A stretch of DNA of 64,000 nt from Candidatus Gastranaerophilales bacterium (GCA_928722015.1 CAKMWI010000004.1:248001-312000), one strand, 5' to 3'. Positions 32,840-41,661 are shown, counted from the first letter of the stretch. The notes: generated by a model from the sequence alone, not told the origin. Translations and numbers: made by a program.

Positions 32840-33559
32840 ATGCTAAGTATTTTTATTTCTGGTTTAGTTAGACAATCAGGTAAAACATTATTAACTGCCG
32901 GACTGGCCGGTACAATGCAGAGTCTTTGTTATTCAACTTCAGTGTATAAACCGATACAAACCGGAGCAGTTTTGTTAAATAATACTGTTATGAGCCAAGA
33001 TTTGCAGGCAATTAGAAATATAGATTCTAACATTCGTGTTTCTTCTGTGTATGCATTTCAGAGTCCAAGAACTCCATTAGTTGCCGCTTATGAGGAAAAT
33101 TCTAAAATAGATATAACTGTTATTCATAATGAATTTCAATCTAATATTCAAATGACTGAATGTCATATTGTAGAAGGTGCTAACAGTGTTTTTTCACCTA
33201 TTGATGAACATAGAACTGAAGCTGATATTATTAAAATGCTTGGACTACCGTTGCTTCTTGTTGTAAATCCTAAAATTTCTTCTATTGGAGAGGTAATTGC
33301 CGGGGTAAATTTTGTTTTATCTAACAAGGTGAATCTTTTAGGTATTGTGATTAATGATTATGATGAAAATTCTGAAAATTTGGAAGAAAAATATTTTCCA
33401 CAGTTAATAAAAGAATACACAAATATTGAAATTTTAGGTTATTTACCTCATTATGATGATATGATATCTCTTACCCCTGATACATTGATTGCAGATATTT
33501 TGAATAGGGTAGATATTGAAAAAATTTTTGCGCTTAAAATTGCGAAATTAAATGCATAG
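32840..33559 (+). CDS. bioD: ATP-dependent dethiobiotin synthetase
   Basis: BioD closes the ureido ring of dethiobiotin from 7,8-diaminopelargonate, CO2 and ATP. The 239-residue protein has a P-loop ISGLVRQSGKTLLTAG, the YKPIQTGA motif, HIVEGANSVFSPI (matching the VEGAGG-type block), and a late GIVINDYD nucleotide-binding region. The P-loop differs from the usual GTDTGVGKT form, so the assignment is good but not certain. Other biotin genes are not visible in the window. Confidence 0.82.
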   Translation: MLSIFISGLVRQSGKTLLTAGLAGTMQSLCYSTSVYKPIQTGAVLLNNTVMSQDLQAIRNIDSNIRVSSVYAFQSPRTPLVAAYEENSKIDITVIHNEFQSNIQMTECHIVEGANSVFSPIDEHRTEADIIKMLGLPLLLVVNPKISSIGEVIAGVNFVLSNKVNLLGIVINDYDENSENLEEKYFPQLIKEYTNIEILGYLPHYDDMISLTPDTLIADILNRVDIEKIFALKIAKLNA

Positions 33560-33579
33560 CTTTATATGTTTTAATCGAA

Positions 33580-33612
33580 AAAGGTTTCGATTTTATTCGA
33601 AACCTTTATTAT
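33580..33612 (+). terminator. Intrinsic terminator after bioD
   Basis: AAAGGTTTCGA pairs with TCGAAACCTTT around a TTTTAT loop, followed by ATTATATTT. It lies between the convergent bioD and 128-residue genes. Confidence 0.8.
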
Positions 33613-33624
33613 ATTTATCTAGAA

Positions 33625-33651
33625 TTTATTATTTATTTATTTATTTATTTA
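33625..33651. repeat. ATTT tetranucleotide tract
   Basis: Five uninterrupted ATTT units (33631-33650) preceded by a partial unit, touching the stop codon of the 128-residue minus-strand gene. It lies just 3' of that gene, so length changes would not alter the protein frame. Confidence 0.85.
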
Positions 33652-34038
33652 TTAGCTTAGTGCCATTAGTGCTTTTACTGAACGGGCATTTTCTTTTACT
33701 TCTTCGTCAAACCCTTCAGAGTTAATTGTATTTTCTAATACTTTCATAGCTTCTTCTTTATTTTCTAATGAAAGTAATTCATTAATTGTACTCATAGCAA
33801 CTACAGTTGACATATCGTTAATGCCTTTTCCTCTATTGCCGATAACAACTGATAATGAATCATGTTCATTTCTTTTTACCAGAGCTCTTGAAGTCATTTC
33901 TCTTACTTCATCGATTGAAGAATTTGTTCCTATTTCTTCAAGAACTGCAACTGAATCAGGGTTAGGATTAATTGTTAATGATTCAATTATATTACTAACT
34001 TTATCAAAGTTTTTGTTATTTTTAAATTTATTATTCAT
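33652..34038 (-). CDS. Hypothetical helical protein, 128 residues
   Basis: A 128-residue soluble, acidic protein predicted helical throughout (DKVSNIIESLTIN, EVREMTSRALVKR, ATINELLSLE-like segments), with a weak HEAT/armadillo-like rhythm. No signal peptide or catalytic motif is visible. GAGGAAATA precedes the ATG. It lies 14 bases downstream of the 173-residue gene on the same strand, so the two are probably co-expressed. The function is unknown. Confidence 0.6.
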   Translation of the reverse strand: MNNKFKNNKNFDKVSNIIESLTINPNPDSVAVLEEIGTNSSIDEVREMTSRALVKRNEHDSLSVVIGNRGKGINDMSTVVAMSTINELLSLENKEEAMKVLENTINSEGFDEEVKENARSVKALMALS

Positions 34039-34052
34039 CTATATTTCCTCCT

Positions 34053-34574
34053 CTATGCTGCCATGTCAGCTTCAAGTGCCGCCAAGCTTTCTTTAAACAT
34101 TGGTTTGATTTCACTATGAGGATCCATTTTTGACATCTTGCTGATTTCTCTGTCATGGCTGTTTACAAAGAATGATGTGATATCTCTGGTTAAAACATTT
34201 TTTGCTCCTTCTAAATCCAGAGTAACTTCTTTGTTTCCAAGTTCGTGAATTTTATTCCAAGTATTTACTAAACTATCTTTCATTCTTGCTCCGAAGGCTT
34301 TAATTGATTCGATACCTTCGTAGAATTTATTTCCAAAATCACTTATTGAACCTACAAATGTAGAATACAGTCTCTTTGAACTGGCTGTTAGGTTTCCTGT
34401 GAAGCTAATTTTTTTGTTGTCTTCTTTGCTTGATTCAAAAACATCTTCAGTTAAAATATTTTTTTGAAAATTTGAAGCGGCAAAAGGGTTGCTTGTTCTT
34501 GCAACATTTTGTTCAGTTACGCTCGTATTAAAAATACGATGGCTTAATTGATTAATTCTTTCAATTGCTGACAT
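34053..34574 (-). CDS. Hypothetical protein with ISFTGN motif, 173 residues
   Basis: A 173-residue protein without signal peptide or transmembrane helix. The N-terminal third is low-complexity (SNPFAASNFQKNILTEDVF) and contains KKISFTGN at about residues 54-61; the rest is helical (FYEGIESIKAFGARMKDSLV). The ISFTG element resembles ICFTG at the start of the phosphatase at 38255 and LSFGA in the RelA-like protein at 56863. AGAGGTTTA precedes the ATG. The function is unknown. Confidence 0.6.
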   Translation of the reverse strand: MSAIERINQLSHRIFNTSVTEQNVARTSNPFAASNFQKNILTEDVFESSKEDNKKISFTGNLTASSKRLYSTFVGSISDFGNKFYEGIESIKAFGARMKDSLVNTWNKIHELGNKEVTLDLEGAKNVLTRDITSFFVNSHDREISKMSKMDPHSEIKPMFKESLAALEADMAA

Positions 34575-34670
34575 ATATTAAACCTCTTTCTAGATTATCC
34601 ACGTACCTAGTCTATCATAGTGCAGAGATATTAAATCCACCTTTTGAATGATTTGTGTTAAAATGTGAAT

Positions 34671-35450
34671 ATGGAATATAATAATTTGACGGAACTTATA
34701 GGTGTAATTGCAAAACTCAGGAGCCCTGAAGGTTGTCCTTGGGATAGAGCGCAGACTCATAGTTCTCTTCGTTCTAATATGTTGGAGGAGGCTTATGAAG
34801 CAGTCGATGCTATTGATGATGGTGATATGCCTCATTTAAGGGAAGAATTAGGGGATGTTTTACTTCAAGTTTTATTGCATTCTCAGATTGCTTCTGAAAA
34901 TGGCGATTTTACAATTGATGATGTTGCAAAAGAATTAAAGGATAAATTAATTCACAGACATCCTCATGTTTTTGGTAATGCTCATCTGGAGACTCCAGAT
35001 GAAGTAAAGGATGCTTGGGATAAATTAAAGGCCGAGGAAAAAATTCATAGAAAATCGGTCATGGATGGTATTTCAAGGTGTCAGGCTGCATTGATGTCGG
35101 CGCAAAAAATTTCTAAAAGAGCTGTTAAAACTGGTTTTGAATGGCCTGATGAAGATTCTTTATATGCGTGTATAAAATCAGAATTTGATGAATTTAAACA
35201 AGCAAAACTAGAACAGAATAAGTTTCACATGGAAGAAGAGTTTGGTGATATTTTATTTGCAACCGTGAATCTTGCAAGATGGAATGATATTGATGCTGAA
35301 CAAGCTTTGTTAAAAGCTAATAAAAAATTTGAGAAACGCTTTCGCAAAATGGAAGAGTTAGCAGTGAAACCATTGAATGAATATTCTTTTGAGGAATTTG
35401 ATGCACTGTGGAGGCAGGCAAAAGTTGCAGTTGATAAGCAGGTGAAATAA
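34671..35450 (+). CDS. mazG: MazG-type nucleoside triphosphate pyrophosphohydrolase
   Basis: A 259-residue cytosolic all-alpha NTP pyrophosphohydrolase converting NTPs or dNTPs to monophosphates. The N-terminal domain has LRSPEGCPWDRAQTHSSL and the metal-binding EEAYEAVDAIDDGD with EELGDVLLQVLLHS; the C-terminal MazG repeat has EEEFGDILFATVNLARW. ATG at 34671 is preferred over GTG at 34665; an extended -10 TGTTAAAAT ends 6 bases before it, suggesting a leaderless message. The stop overlaps folE2 (TAATG), so it might hydrolyse a pterin triphosphate in the same pathway, which is inference. Confidence 0.93.
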   Translation: MEYNNLTELIGVIAKLRSPEGCPWDRAQTHSSLRSNMLEEAYEAVDAIDDGDMPHLREELGDVLLQVLLHSQIASENGDFTIDDVAKELKDKLIHRHPHVFGNAHLETPDEVKDAWDKLKAEEKIHRKSVMDGISRCQAALMSAQKISKRAVKTGFEWPDEDSLYACIKSEFDEFKQAKLEQNKFHMEEEFGDILFATVNLARWNDIDAEQALLKANKKFEKRFRKMEELAVKPLNEYSFEEFDALWRQAKVAVDKQVK

Positions 35451-36241
35451 TGAAAGATGTACAAAATACTCAGGATAATCGTAATATTGATATTCAAAAA
35501 GTTGGAATTAAGCATATTGAACTACCATTAATTATTCAGCGAAAAAATAAATCTGATAAGGTTGTATATGCAACAGCCCGAGTTTGTGTGTCATTACCAC
35601 GTGCTTATAAGGGAACACACATGAGCAGGTTTGTTGAAGTTTTGAATGAATGGAGGACTAAAAATCTTCTTGGGGTGGATATAAAAGGATGTTTAGAAAA
35701 AATTATTAAAAGATTACATGCTCTAAGTGGAGAATTAGAATTTAATTTCAAATATTTTGTTGATAAAAATGCACCTGTAACAGGTCTTTCTGCTCCAATG
35801 TGTTATGATTGTTCCTTTGAGGGTATAATAGATGAAGATAGTTACAAATTTATACTCGGGGTTAAAGTTCCTGTAACAACATTATGTCCGTGTTCTAAAG
35901 AAATTTCTGATAACGGTGCTCATAATCAGCGGGCTATTATTTCTGTCAAAGTTTCTTATGATGAAAATGAGCATGTTTGGCTCGAAGATTTAATTGAACT
36001 GATTGAATCTTGTGCCTCTTGTCCTGTCTACCCTCTGTTAAAAAGGCAGGATGAAAAGTATGTAACGGAGCATGCCTGGGATAATCCAAGATTTGTAGAG
36101 GACGTATTAAGAGAAGTTGTTGTAAAACTTCGTAATCAATCTGTTATAAATTCGTTTGAAGTCGATTGTGAGGCTCTTGAAAGTATACATAATCATTCAG
36201 CCTGGGCATATCAAAAAGAATTTAAGGGACTTGATTATTAA
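35450..36241 (+). CDS. folE2: GTP cyclohydrolase FolE2 (type IB)
   Basis: FolE2 converts GTP to 7,8-dihydroneopterin triphosphate, the first step of folate and 7-deazaguanine synthesis, and works with metals other than zinc. The 263-residue protein has the FolE2 motifs KHIELPLIIQ, RAYKGTHMSRF, TTLCPCSKEIS with the metal cysteine at about 146, and HNQRAIISV. It overlaps the mazG stop. It could serve queuosine synthesis together with queC at the left end of the window. The last 4 bases overlap the convergent subtilase-like gene. Confidence 0.95.
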   Translation: MKDVQNTQDNRNIDIQKVGIKHIELPLIIQRKNKSDKVVYATARVCVSLPRAYKGTHMSRFVEVLNEWRTKNLLGVDIKGCLEKIIKRLHALSGELEFNFKYFVDKNAPVTGLSAPMCYDCSFEGIIDEDSYKFILGVKVPVTTLCPCSKEISDNGAHNQRAIISVKVSYDENEHVWLEDLIELIESCASCPVYPLLKRQDEKYVTEHAWDNPRFVEDVLREVVVKLRNQSVINSFEVDCEALESIHNHSAWAYQKEFKGLDY

Positions 36242-37590
36242 ATAATCCCTTCCATCATATCATTTAGTGCCAGTTTTGCTGTTCGTATAGGGGTAGAAAA
36301 GCTTGTTCCGGTTAGTGTTTCTATCGGAATATTATATTCACCTCTAATATTTACAAGTTCTCCTGCTGCGGATAAGATTTTTCTTTTTCTTTTGGAATAA
36401 ATTGATATTTTTTCTTCTAAAATACTTCTTTTTTGTAAAAGACTTTTAAAAGATTCTTTTGATTTAAACAGAGCATATTTTTCTTGTTCTAAGTATTTTA
36501 TTTTATTATTTAAGTCTTTTATAATATTTTGAATTCTGTCAACGGGTTTGCCTAATAAAGGATTTTTAAGGTATTTTTCTAAACGAGTGTTTAATAAAGG
36601 AATATCAGTACCCGGCAGTCCTGTTATATTAATACCGAATTTTGTAAGTTTAGGGGTAAATTCTCCAAGCTCATAATGTTGCGTCAGTTCGGAATTTCTT
36701 GATATTGAAAATGGGGCTACTTTACCTCTTTTTTCGCATAACGACCCTACTCCTTCAACTTTTTCATTTGCACAAAGGTATAAGTTTGATAATTCAGATG
36801 AATTATTATATTCTTTGTAACTGGCATTATCTGCAGCAAATAGAACTCTGCGATTACCGGTTATTAGTTTATCGTAAATAGTGCTTTCCGATTGTAATAG
36901 TTCCTTTAAATCTGTTGGTATTTTGAATTTCTTTTTTTCACCTACTTTCAGACCGTATGAGCATGATATATAATCTGCGACTCCTTGCTCATCCAAATAT
37001 TGAACTATTTTTGCAAGATCTTCATGTGCTTCTAATTCCCTATTTGTAACTGATAATCTTACATACTTTGCAAACGGATTATTTCGTCGGGCGTATGTTA
37101 ATACAATATCTCCATGGGGTATTCTGTAGAAAGGAAGAATTTCGCTATAGTTATCAGGTATTAAAATTGTTTTTGGGGTAAGTTTTGCATTTTTGATGAA
37201 TCCACCTTCACTGTCCAGTATTTTTACCAGAATTTTTCCATCTTCTGTTTCCCCTTCTTTTAATATGTTATAGATTTTACCGTCTTTTGGGTTTGTCCAT
37301 TCTGCACGTGCAAAGGAATCTCCAATAGTTTCAGATGTTAATCTTTTTAAATCTTCGGAGGACGCCTTGGTATATGCTCGTATAATCGGATTTTTAGATT
37401 GCTGAACTGCTATTTTATTCATTGTTCTTGCTTGCAGCATTTCAACAGAACAAAATCTGGGTAGTTCAACACTTTTTCCAGTGTTATTATCTATTGCTAA
37501 TGGATTTATTCCGTGGATGTTTTCAGGTTTGATATGTAATTCACTCAAATATTTTATTACTTTTTTACTTAGATGTGAACTTATATTCAT
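36238..37590 (-). CDS. Diverged subtilisin-like (S8) serine peptidase candidate
   Basis: A 450-residue protein without signal peptide. The segment GTSFSTPIRTAKLAL (Ser430) matches the subtilase serine motif GTSxAxP. In order before it are KILDSEGG (Asp126), IPHGDIV (His159), a YISCSYG strand like the VINMSLG region, and FAADNAS (Asn255, oxyanion position). The Asp-His spacing of 33 and His-Asn spacing of 96 are near those of subtilisin (32 and 91). A charged helical insertion (about 335-405) separates Asn and Ser. A region of about 120 residues precedes the catalytic domain. Function could be a peptidase or an inactive relative. The gene is downstream of a beta-rich protein gene, with 12 bases between. 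Confidence 0.6.
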   Translation of the reverse strand: MNISSHLSKKVIKYLSELHIKPENIHGINPLAIDNNTGKSVELPRFCSVEMLQARTMNKIAVQQSKNPIIRAYTKASSEDLKRLTSETIGDSFARAEWTNPKDGKIYNILKEGETEDGKILVKILDSEGGFIKNAKLTPKTILIPDNYSEILPFYRIPHGDIVLTYARRNNPFAKYVRLSVTNRELEAHEDLAKIVQYLDEQGVADYISCSYGLKVGEKKKFKIPTDLKELLQSESTIYDKLITGNRRVLFAADNASYKEYNNSSELSNLYLCANEKVEGVGSLCEKRGKVAPFSISRNSELTQHYELGEFTPKLTKFGINITGLPGTDIPLLNTRLEKYLKNPLLGKPVDRIQNIIKDLNNKIKYLEQEKYALFKSKESFKSLLQKRSILEEKISIYSKRKRKILSAAGELVNIRGEYNIPIETLTGTSFSTPIRTAKLALNDMMEGII

Positions 37591-37602
37591 TATAAACTCT
37601 TT

Positions 37603-38109
37603 CTAAAGAGGAATAGATACCCCAATGTTTACGCTTGTTGTCGATGGGTCAATTTTACCTACGTCATAAATTTGACCTTCAACAAATACGCTTGCTTTGC
37701 CTATTTTGGTTGAAATTCCAGTAAAGTTTCCAACTGTTGTGGCTGAGCCGCTTTTTCCGTATGTTACTTTTGTTGCAATGTAAGGTGTTGTATATATACT
37801 TGTTTTATTGCTTAATGGCAGTGTAACAGTGCAGGGCTGAACTCTAAATTGTACAGATTTTGAATTTGGATTCAGGTTGTGTCTTACTCTGAATCCTCCG
37901 GAAAATGCAGAGTTTCCGTAAGGCATGGAGCCTTTTACGTCAATAACGGCACCTGTTGAGCCGTCGGTAAATGATGTTCCAACCCCGGCATAAGCGCCCA
38001 AGCTTCCTTTTCCAATATTTACACCGGTATCAATACCTGCAGTTGAAAAGTTTGTACCGTCGCATTGTTGAAATGTCCATGCTGAAACTTTTGTATTAAT
38101 TTCAGGCAT
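37603..38109 (-). CDS. Hypothetical beta-rich, barrel-like protein, 168 residues
   Basis: A 168-residue protein with Gly-rich alternating strands (GIDTGVNIGKGSLGAYAGVG, SGGFRVRHNL, SVFVEGQIYDVG) like small beta-barrels or amyloid-type repeats, ending VSIPL, but with no signal peptide. It has two cysteines. No family is recognised. It is transcribed ahead of the subtilase-like gene with only 12 bases between stop and start, so it might be a substrate, partner or processed product of it; that is inference. Confidence 0.55.
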   Translation of the reverse strand: MPEINTKVSAWTFQQCDGTNFSTAGIDTGVNIGKGSLGAYAGVGTSFTDGSTGAVIDVKGSMPYGNSAFSGGFRVRHNLNPNSKSVQFRVQPCTVTLPLSNKTSIYTTPYIATKVTYGKSGSATTVGNFTGISTKIGKASVFVEGQIYDVGKIDPSTTSVNIGVSIPL

Positions 38110-38254
38110 ATTAGTTTTCCCCTTTATTTATCCCCTTAGTTTTATAAAGTATTTTTTTTCTTAAATTTTGCTTTATTTTTTCGGTATAGTTACATTTTGT
38201 AACTTTGAAAAGTTAAATTACAGTGCAAATTTTTTTACGTGATATCATTCATTT

Positions 38255-38743
38255 ATGAAAGTTCAAAATATATGTTTTACTGGTGTTCCAGAGAATTATG
38301 CAACAATAGATAATTATGTATCCCGTTCTGCCCAGCCAAAAAAGGATGATTTTGTATGGCTTAAAGATAACGGGGTAACAGATATTGTCAATTTTAGAAC
38401 AATGACTGTGCCTGAACTTGATTTTGATGAACCCGAGTTAGTAAAGTCTTTGGGGATGAAATATCATAGTATTCCATCAGTTTCCAAATATCCGCAAGAA
38501 AAAAATGTTTTTGATTTCCTTGCTCTGGCAGATGAAATATTATCTCAAAACGGCAAATTGCATATACATTGTAAACAGGGTGCAGACAGAACCGGCATGT
38601 ATTCATATCTTTATAAGTCCTACAAACATATCGGTTCTGAGTCTGAGAATATTGCAGAGTGGATTGCAAAAGGACTGCATTTAGAAAAATATCCGAATTT
38701 AATAAGTTGGGCTCAAAATTTTGTTAAAAATTATTTGAAGTAG
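38255..38743 (+). CDS. Cys-X5-Arg tyrosine/dual-specificity phosphatase-like protein
   Basis: A 162-residue protein with the phosphatase loop HCKQGADRTG (Cys106, Arg112) and an upstream IVNFRT strand as in small dual-specificity and Siw14-like phosphatases. Residues 1-13 carry ICFTG, seen also in the 173-residue protein. There is no signal peptide. The substrate could be phosphoprotein, inositol phosphate or another phosphoester. It stands alone on the plus strand inside the accessory stretch. Confidence 0.8.
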   Translation: MKVQNICFTGVPENYATIDNYVSRSAQPKKDDFVWLKDNGVTDIVNFRTMTVPELDFDEPELVKSLGMKYHSIPSVSKYPQEKNVFDFLALADEILSQNGKLHIHCKQGADRTGMYSYLYKSYKHIGSESENIAEWIAKGLHLEKYPNLISWAQNFVKNYLK

Positions 38744-38745
38744 TA

Positions 38746-39330
38746 TTATTTTTTTCTATATAATACCAAGTTTGTTAATATTATTTGTATTGCTCCTAAA
38801 ATTGTTATTACTACCAGCTCAAGCTGTAAAAATTTAAGCCAGAATGAAGCAGACAATTTCCCTTTATGGTGTAGCGTAATATTATTATTGCTGTTTTTAA
38901 GCCAATCAGATATCTGTTGTTGTTGAGATTTCATTAGCTCTATTTCTTGTACAGATGCATCTTCTATAGTATATATATAATAGTTTTTATTATTCTTTAG
39001 TTTGAAATATAAAGAATTTACGGTTGCCAGTATAGAATTTGTGTGTTTAGTTACAGGAGAACTACGGCGATTCATTGTGCCTCCGGAGGATATCTCTTTT
39101 GTTCCGGAGAATATGCCGACTGTGGATATTTTAGATAAGTTGAGTGTATTGTATTTTTTATTGCCGAACATATTGGTTTGGGTAACCGTACAAATATTGG
39201 TCTTTTTACTGCAGTAAATATTGACATTTAAATCTTCAGTAAAAGAATTTAAATACAATATAGCGGCACAAATAGCCGCTATAAAGTTGATCCAAATAAG
39301 TTTGTTTTTATGTTTTTGAATAAGTTTCAA
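38746..39330 (-). CDS. Hypothetical two-helix membrane protein, 194 residues
   Basis: A 194-residue protein with transmembrane helices near 11-29 (LIWINFIAAICAAILYL) and 165-188 (FLQLELVVITILGAIQIILT), and a mixed alpha/beta domain between with a Ser/Thr-rich loop (SSGGTMNRRSSPVTKH). The central domain could be PH-like, as in other two-helix bacterial proteins, but the evidence is weak. It follows the M49-like gene on the same strand after 16 bases. Confidence 0.55.
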   Translation of the reverse strand: MKLIQKHKNKLIWINFIAAICAAILYLNSFTEDLNVNIYCSKKTNICTVTQTNMFGNKKYNTLNLSKISTVGIFSGTKEISSGGTMNRRSSPVTKHTNSILATVNSLYFKLKNNKNYYIYTIEDASVQEIELMKSQQQQISDWLKNSNNNITLHHKGKLSASFWLKFLQLELVVITILGAIQIILTNLVLYRKK

Positions 39331-39346
39331 AATTTCTTCTTTTTCA

Positions 39347-41077
39347 TTAGTTTTCTGCTAATAATTTGTCAGCAAGTTCAGTTTCGAGAGTTCCGTTAAG
39401 AGCTTTTGAAACTTTTTGAAGTTTTTGAGCAATAAGTTCCATATTATCAGTCCAGACAAAGTTGTTATTTACATATTCTTCAGCTTTGTTGAAATCTCCG
39501 TCAATTTGAATACGTATAATTTCAGCCAGCATTTCTTTTGCAATCGGAACAACTTTATCTATATTTACATGGATTTTGCCTTCCGGAGTAATGGAATATC
39601 CGCCTCTTTCTGCAAAGTATTTATTTTGCATTACTGTTCGAACTCTATGAGCTTGCGACAGGGTTGGTTTTGATTTTAGAAAATTATCCGTCATTGTTGT
39701 AACTATAATTTGTAGTCTTTGTTCTTTTGTGTACATACCAAGCTCTGTCAACAAGTCAACAAATGCTAAAGCTCCCATATCGGCTTTGTTTTCTTCAATA
39801 ATATTTCTGTATTTGCCGAGTTTTTCGCTGCTTTCTTTAGGTCCTAAAGAATGTGCGTTTTCATGACCGATTGTAAACCAGTGGTCGGCTTCGTCAAGAT
39901 AATATTTGTGCTGCTCAGAATCTAATATTGCATCAAGTCTTTCATGTAATTTTTTCATATCGCTGATGAATCTTATTTGTCTGTGGTAAACATTGCGTCT
40001 GCCGCCACCTATTGTCAGTGATAATTTATCAGAATTCGGAAGATTTTCAGCTAATGTTATGCCGCCTCTGTATTCTCCGACATCGCCTGATGCCATTACC
40101 ATATCTACATCAACCATTGTTTGTTTTGCATCTTCATCAGAAGAGATTGTTTGTTCATACTCATCTTTAAATGGCATATTATCAGCAAGTGTTGGTAAAT
40201 ACTGCTTTATTGCCATCAAAGCGTCTGTCCCTTGTTTATTTATAATTCCAACTCGACCACCTAAAAAGTCTTTTGGAATTGGAGCAATTCCATGTTCTTT
40301 TAATTTATTGGACAGTTCTTCGTTTTCTACAATAGTACCTGTCATTTCATCTTCATAATTTTCACGTGTTATTGTGAATTCAAGAGGGGTATCTTGCAAA
40401 GTAGCCCATTTTTTATCAGCATAAGCATCGAGCATTGGATCTGCAGTCCTCAATGCTTTTGTCTGCAATTTTAGATATTCGTTGAAATCTTTATTTGTGG
40501 ATACTTCAGAAGCTTTATCTAGTTCATCTGCCATTTTGGAAAAATCTTCTTTAAAATAATCAATATAATCAATACCTTTTAAATTTTCATCGCATCTGAC
40601 AACTATAGAGCGCTGTGTTAGAATTTTTTTTACCTCTTCAATTTTTCCTTCTTTTAACATCCTTAAGAGAACAGAATGAAATTCTTCTTTTGACAGGTCT
40701 TCAGGGTAAACACCCTTTCCTGGTTTTTCGTCTATTCCTTTAATTAATCTTATTGGGTTTGACATTGTATCAATAGCATTTATCCCCTTTTGAGCATCAA
40801 ATAAAATTTTTGTTAATTTTGCTTGTTTGTTACCTTTTTTTATTTCTGTTTCTAAAAATTCTTTAACTGCCAAGTTATGTTTGCAATCAATTTGCATATT
40901 TATTTTTTCCAAAATTGCAGCAGCTTTACATAAGTGTTTTAGGGCAATCTTGTCTCCTTCTTTTAACTCCAGGTATTCAGGTGCATCAGCTTTTAAAAAT
41001 TTTTTTGTTATTAGATAGTCTTTATTAGTTCTTTTTTCAAGTTCTTCTATAGAAAGATTGAATTCATATGTTTTCAT
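39347..41077 (-). CDS. M49 (dipeptidyl-peptidase III)-like zinc metallopeptidase
   Basis: A 576-residue protein without signal peptide. It has a HEXXH zinc motif HENAH (His405-His409) inside TIGHENAHSLGP, and IEENKADMGAL (Glu428-Asp433), which corresponds to the EExRAD/E zinc-ligand motif of M49 peptidases. GVYPEDLSKEEFHSVL and TPLEFTITRENYEDE also match blocks of bacterial M49-type proteins. M49 enzymes release dipeptides from oligopeptides. AAAGGAG precedes the ATG. Together with the subtilase-like gene it makes this a stretch with two peptidase-like proteins. Confidence 0.75.
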   Translation of the reverse strand: MKTYEFNLSIEELEKRTNKDYLITKKFLKADAPEYLELKEGDKIALKHLCKAAAILEKINMQIDCKHNLAVKEFLETEIKKGNKQAKLTKILFDAQKGINAIDTMSNPIRLIKGIDEKPGKGVYPEDLSKEEFHSVLLRMLKEGKIEEVKKILTQRSIVVRCDENLKGIDYIDYFKEDFSKMADELDKASEVSTNKDFNEYLKLQTKALRTADPMLDAYADKKWATLQDTPLEFTITRENYEDEMTGTIVENEELSNKLKEHGIAPIPKDFLGGRVGIINKQGTDALMAIKQYLPTLADNMPFKDEYEQTISSDEDAKQTMVDVDMVMASGDVGEYRGGITLAENLPNSDKLSLTIGGGRRNVYHRQIRFISDMKKLHERLDAILDSEQHKYYLDEADHWFTIGHENAHSLGPKESSEKLGKYRNIIEENKADMGALAFVDLLTELGMYTKEQRLQIIVTTMTDNFLKSKPTLSQAHRVRTVMQNKYFAERGGYSITPEGKIHVNIDKVVPIAKEMLAEIIRIQIDGDFNKAEEYVNNNFVWTDNMELIAQKLQKVSKALNGTLETELADKLLAEN

Positions 41078-41190
41078 TATAAAGCTCCTTTGGTATAATA
41101 TAATTATAAAAGAATTATATCACTTTAGAGGTAAATATACAAATATAAGACAGATTACTGTAACTACTGATTTTTTATAAATGTATTTTA

Positions 41191-41661
41191 TTATTTATGG
41201 TAAGTTTCGCCTTTTATTATTTTAAATGCTCGGTAAATTTGTTCTATGAGTATTAGTCTTGCAAATTGATGCAGAAATGTCATTTTTGACATACTCATTT
41301 TTAAATTTGCACGTTCTGAAACATTTTTTCCTATGCCGTATGATGAACCTATTACAAATACAATTTCCCGGGTTCCTTCATTTGTTATGTCTGTAATTTT
41401 TTTAGCAAATTCTTCACTTGAAAATTGTTTTCCATTTATTTCCATTGTGATTACGTAATCAAGGGGTTTTATGTTTGCTAAAACTTTTTCACCTTCTTCA
41501 AGTAATGTTTTTTGAATTAGATTTTCGTCTTTAATTTCTATGGGTGAAATTTCAATGATTGAAATGGGGATATATGGAGTAAGACGTTTTACAAACTCGT
41601 CAATACCCTCTTTTAGAAATTTTTCTTTAATTTTTCCTAATGCAATAATTTTAATTTTCAA
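41191..41661 (-). CDS. rlmH: 23S rRNA (pseudouridine1915-N3)-methyltransferase RlmH
   Basis: RlmH methylates pseudouridine 1915 in helix 69 of 23S rRNA. The 156-residue SPOUT-fold protein has KIIALGKIKE at the N-terminus, DYVITMEINGKQFSSEEFA, FVIGSSYGIG in the cofactor knot and the C-terminal LARLILIEQIYRAFKIIKGETYHK-like end (with HQFARL before it). The start overlaps the mscS stop region by 11 bases. Confidence 0.96.
   Translation of the reverse strand: MKIKIIALGKIKEKFLKEGIDEFVKRLTPYIPISIIEISPIEIKDENLIQKTLLEEGEKVLANIKPLDYVITMEINGKQFSSEEFAKKITDITNEGTREIVFVIGSSYGIGKNVSERANLKMSMSKMTFLHQFARLILIEQIYRAFKIIKGETYHK

Noticed and set aside
33625..33651. ATTT repeat as a phase-variation switch
   Set aside because: It lies 3' of the stop codon of the minus-strand gene and outside any evident promoter, so length change would not switch a frame.
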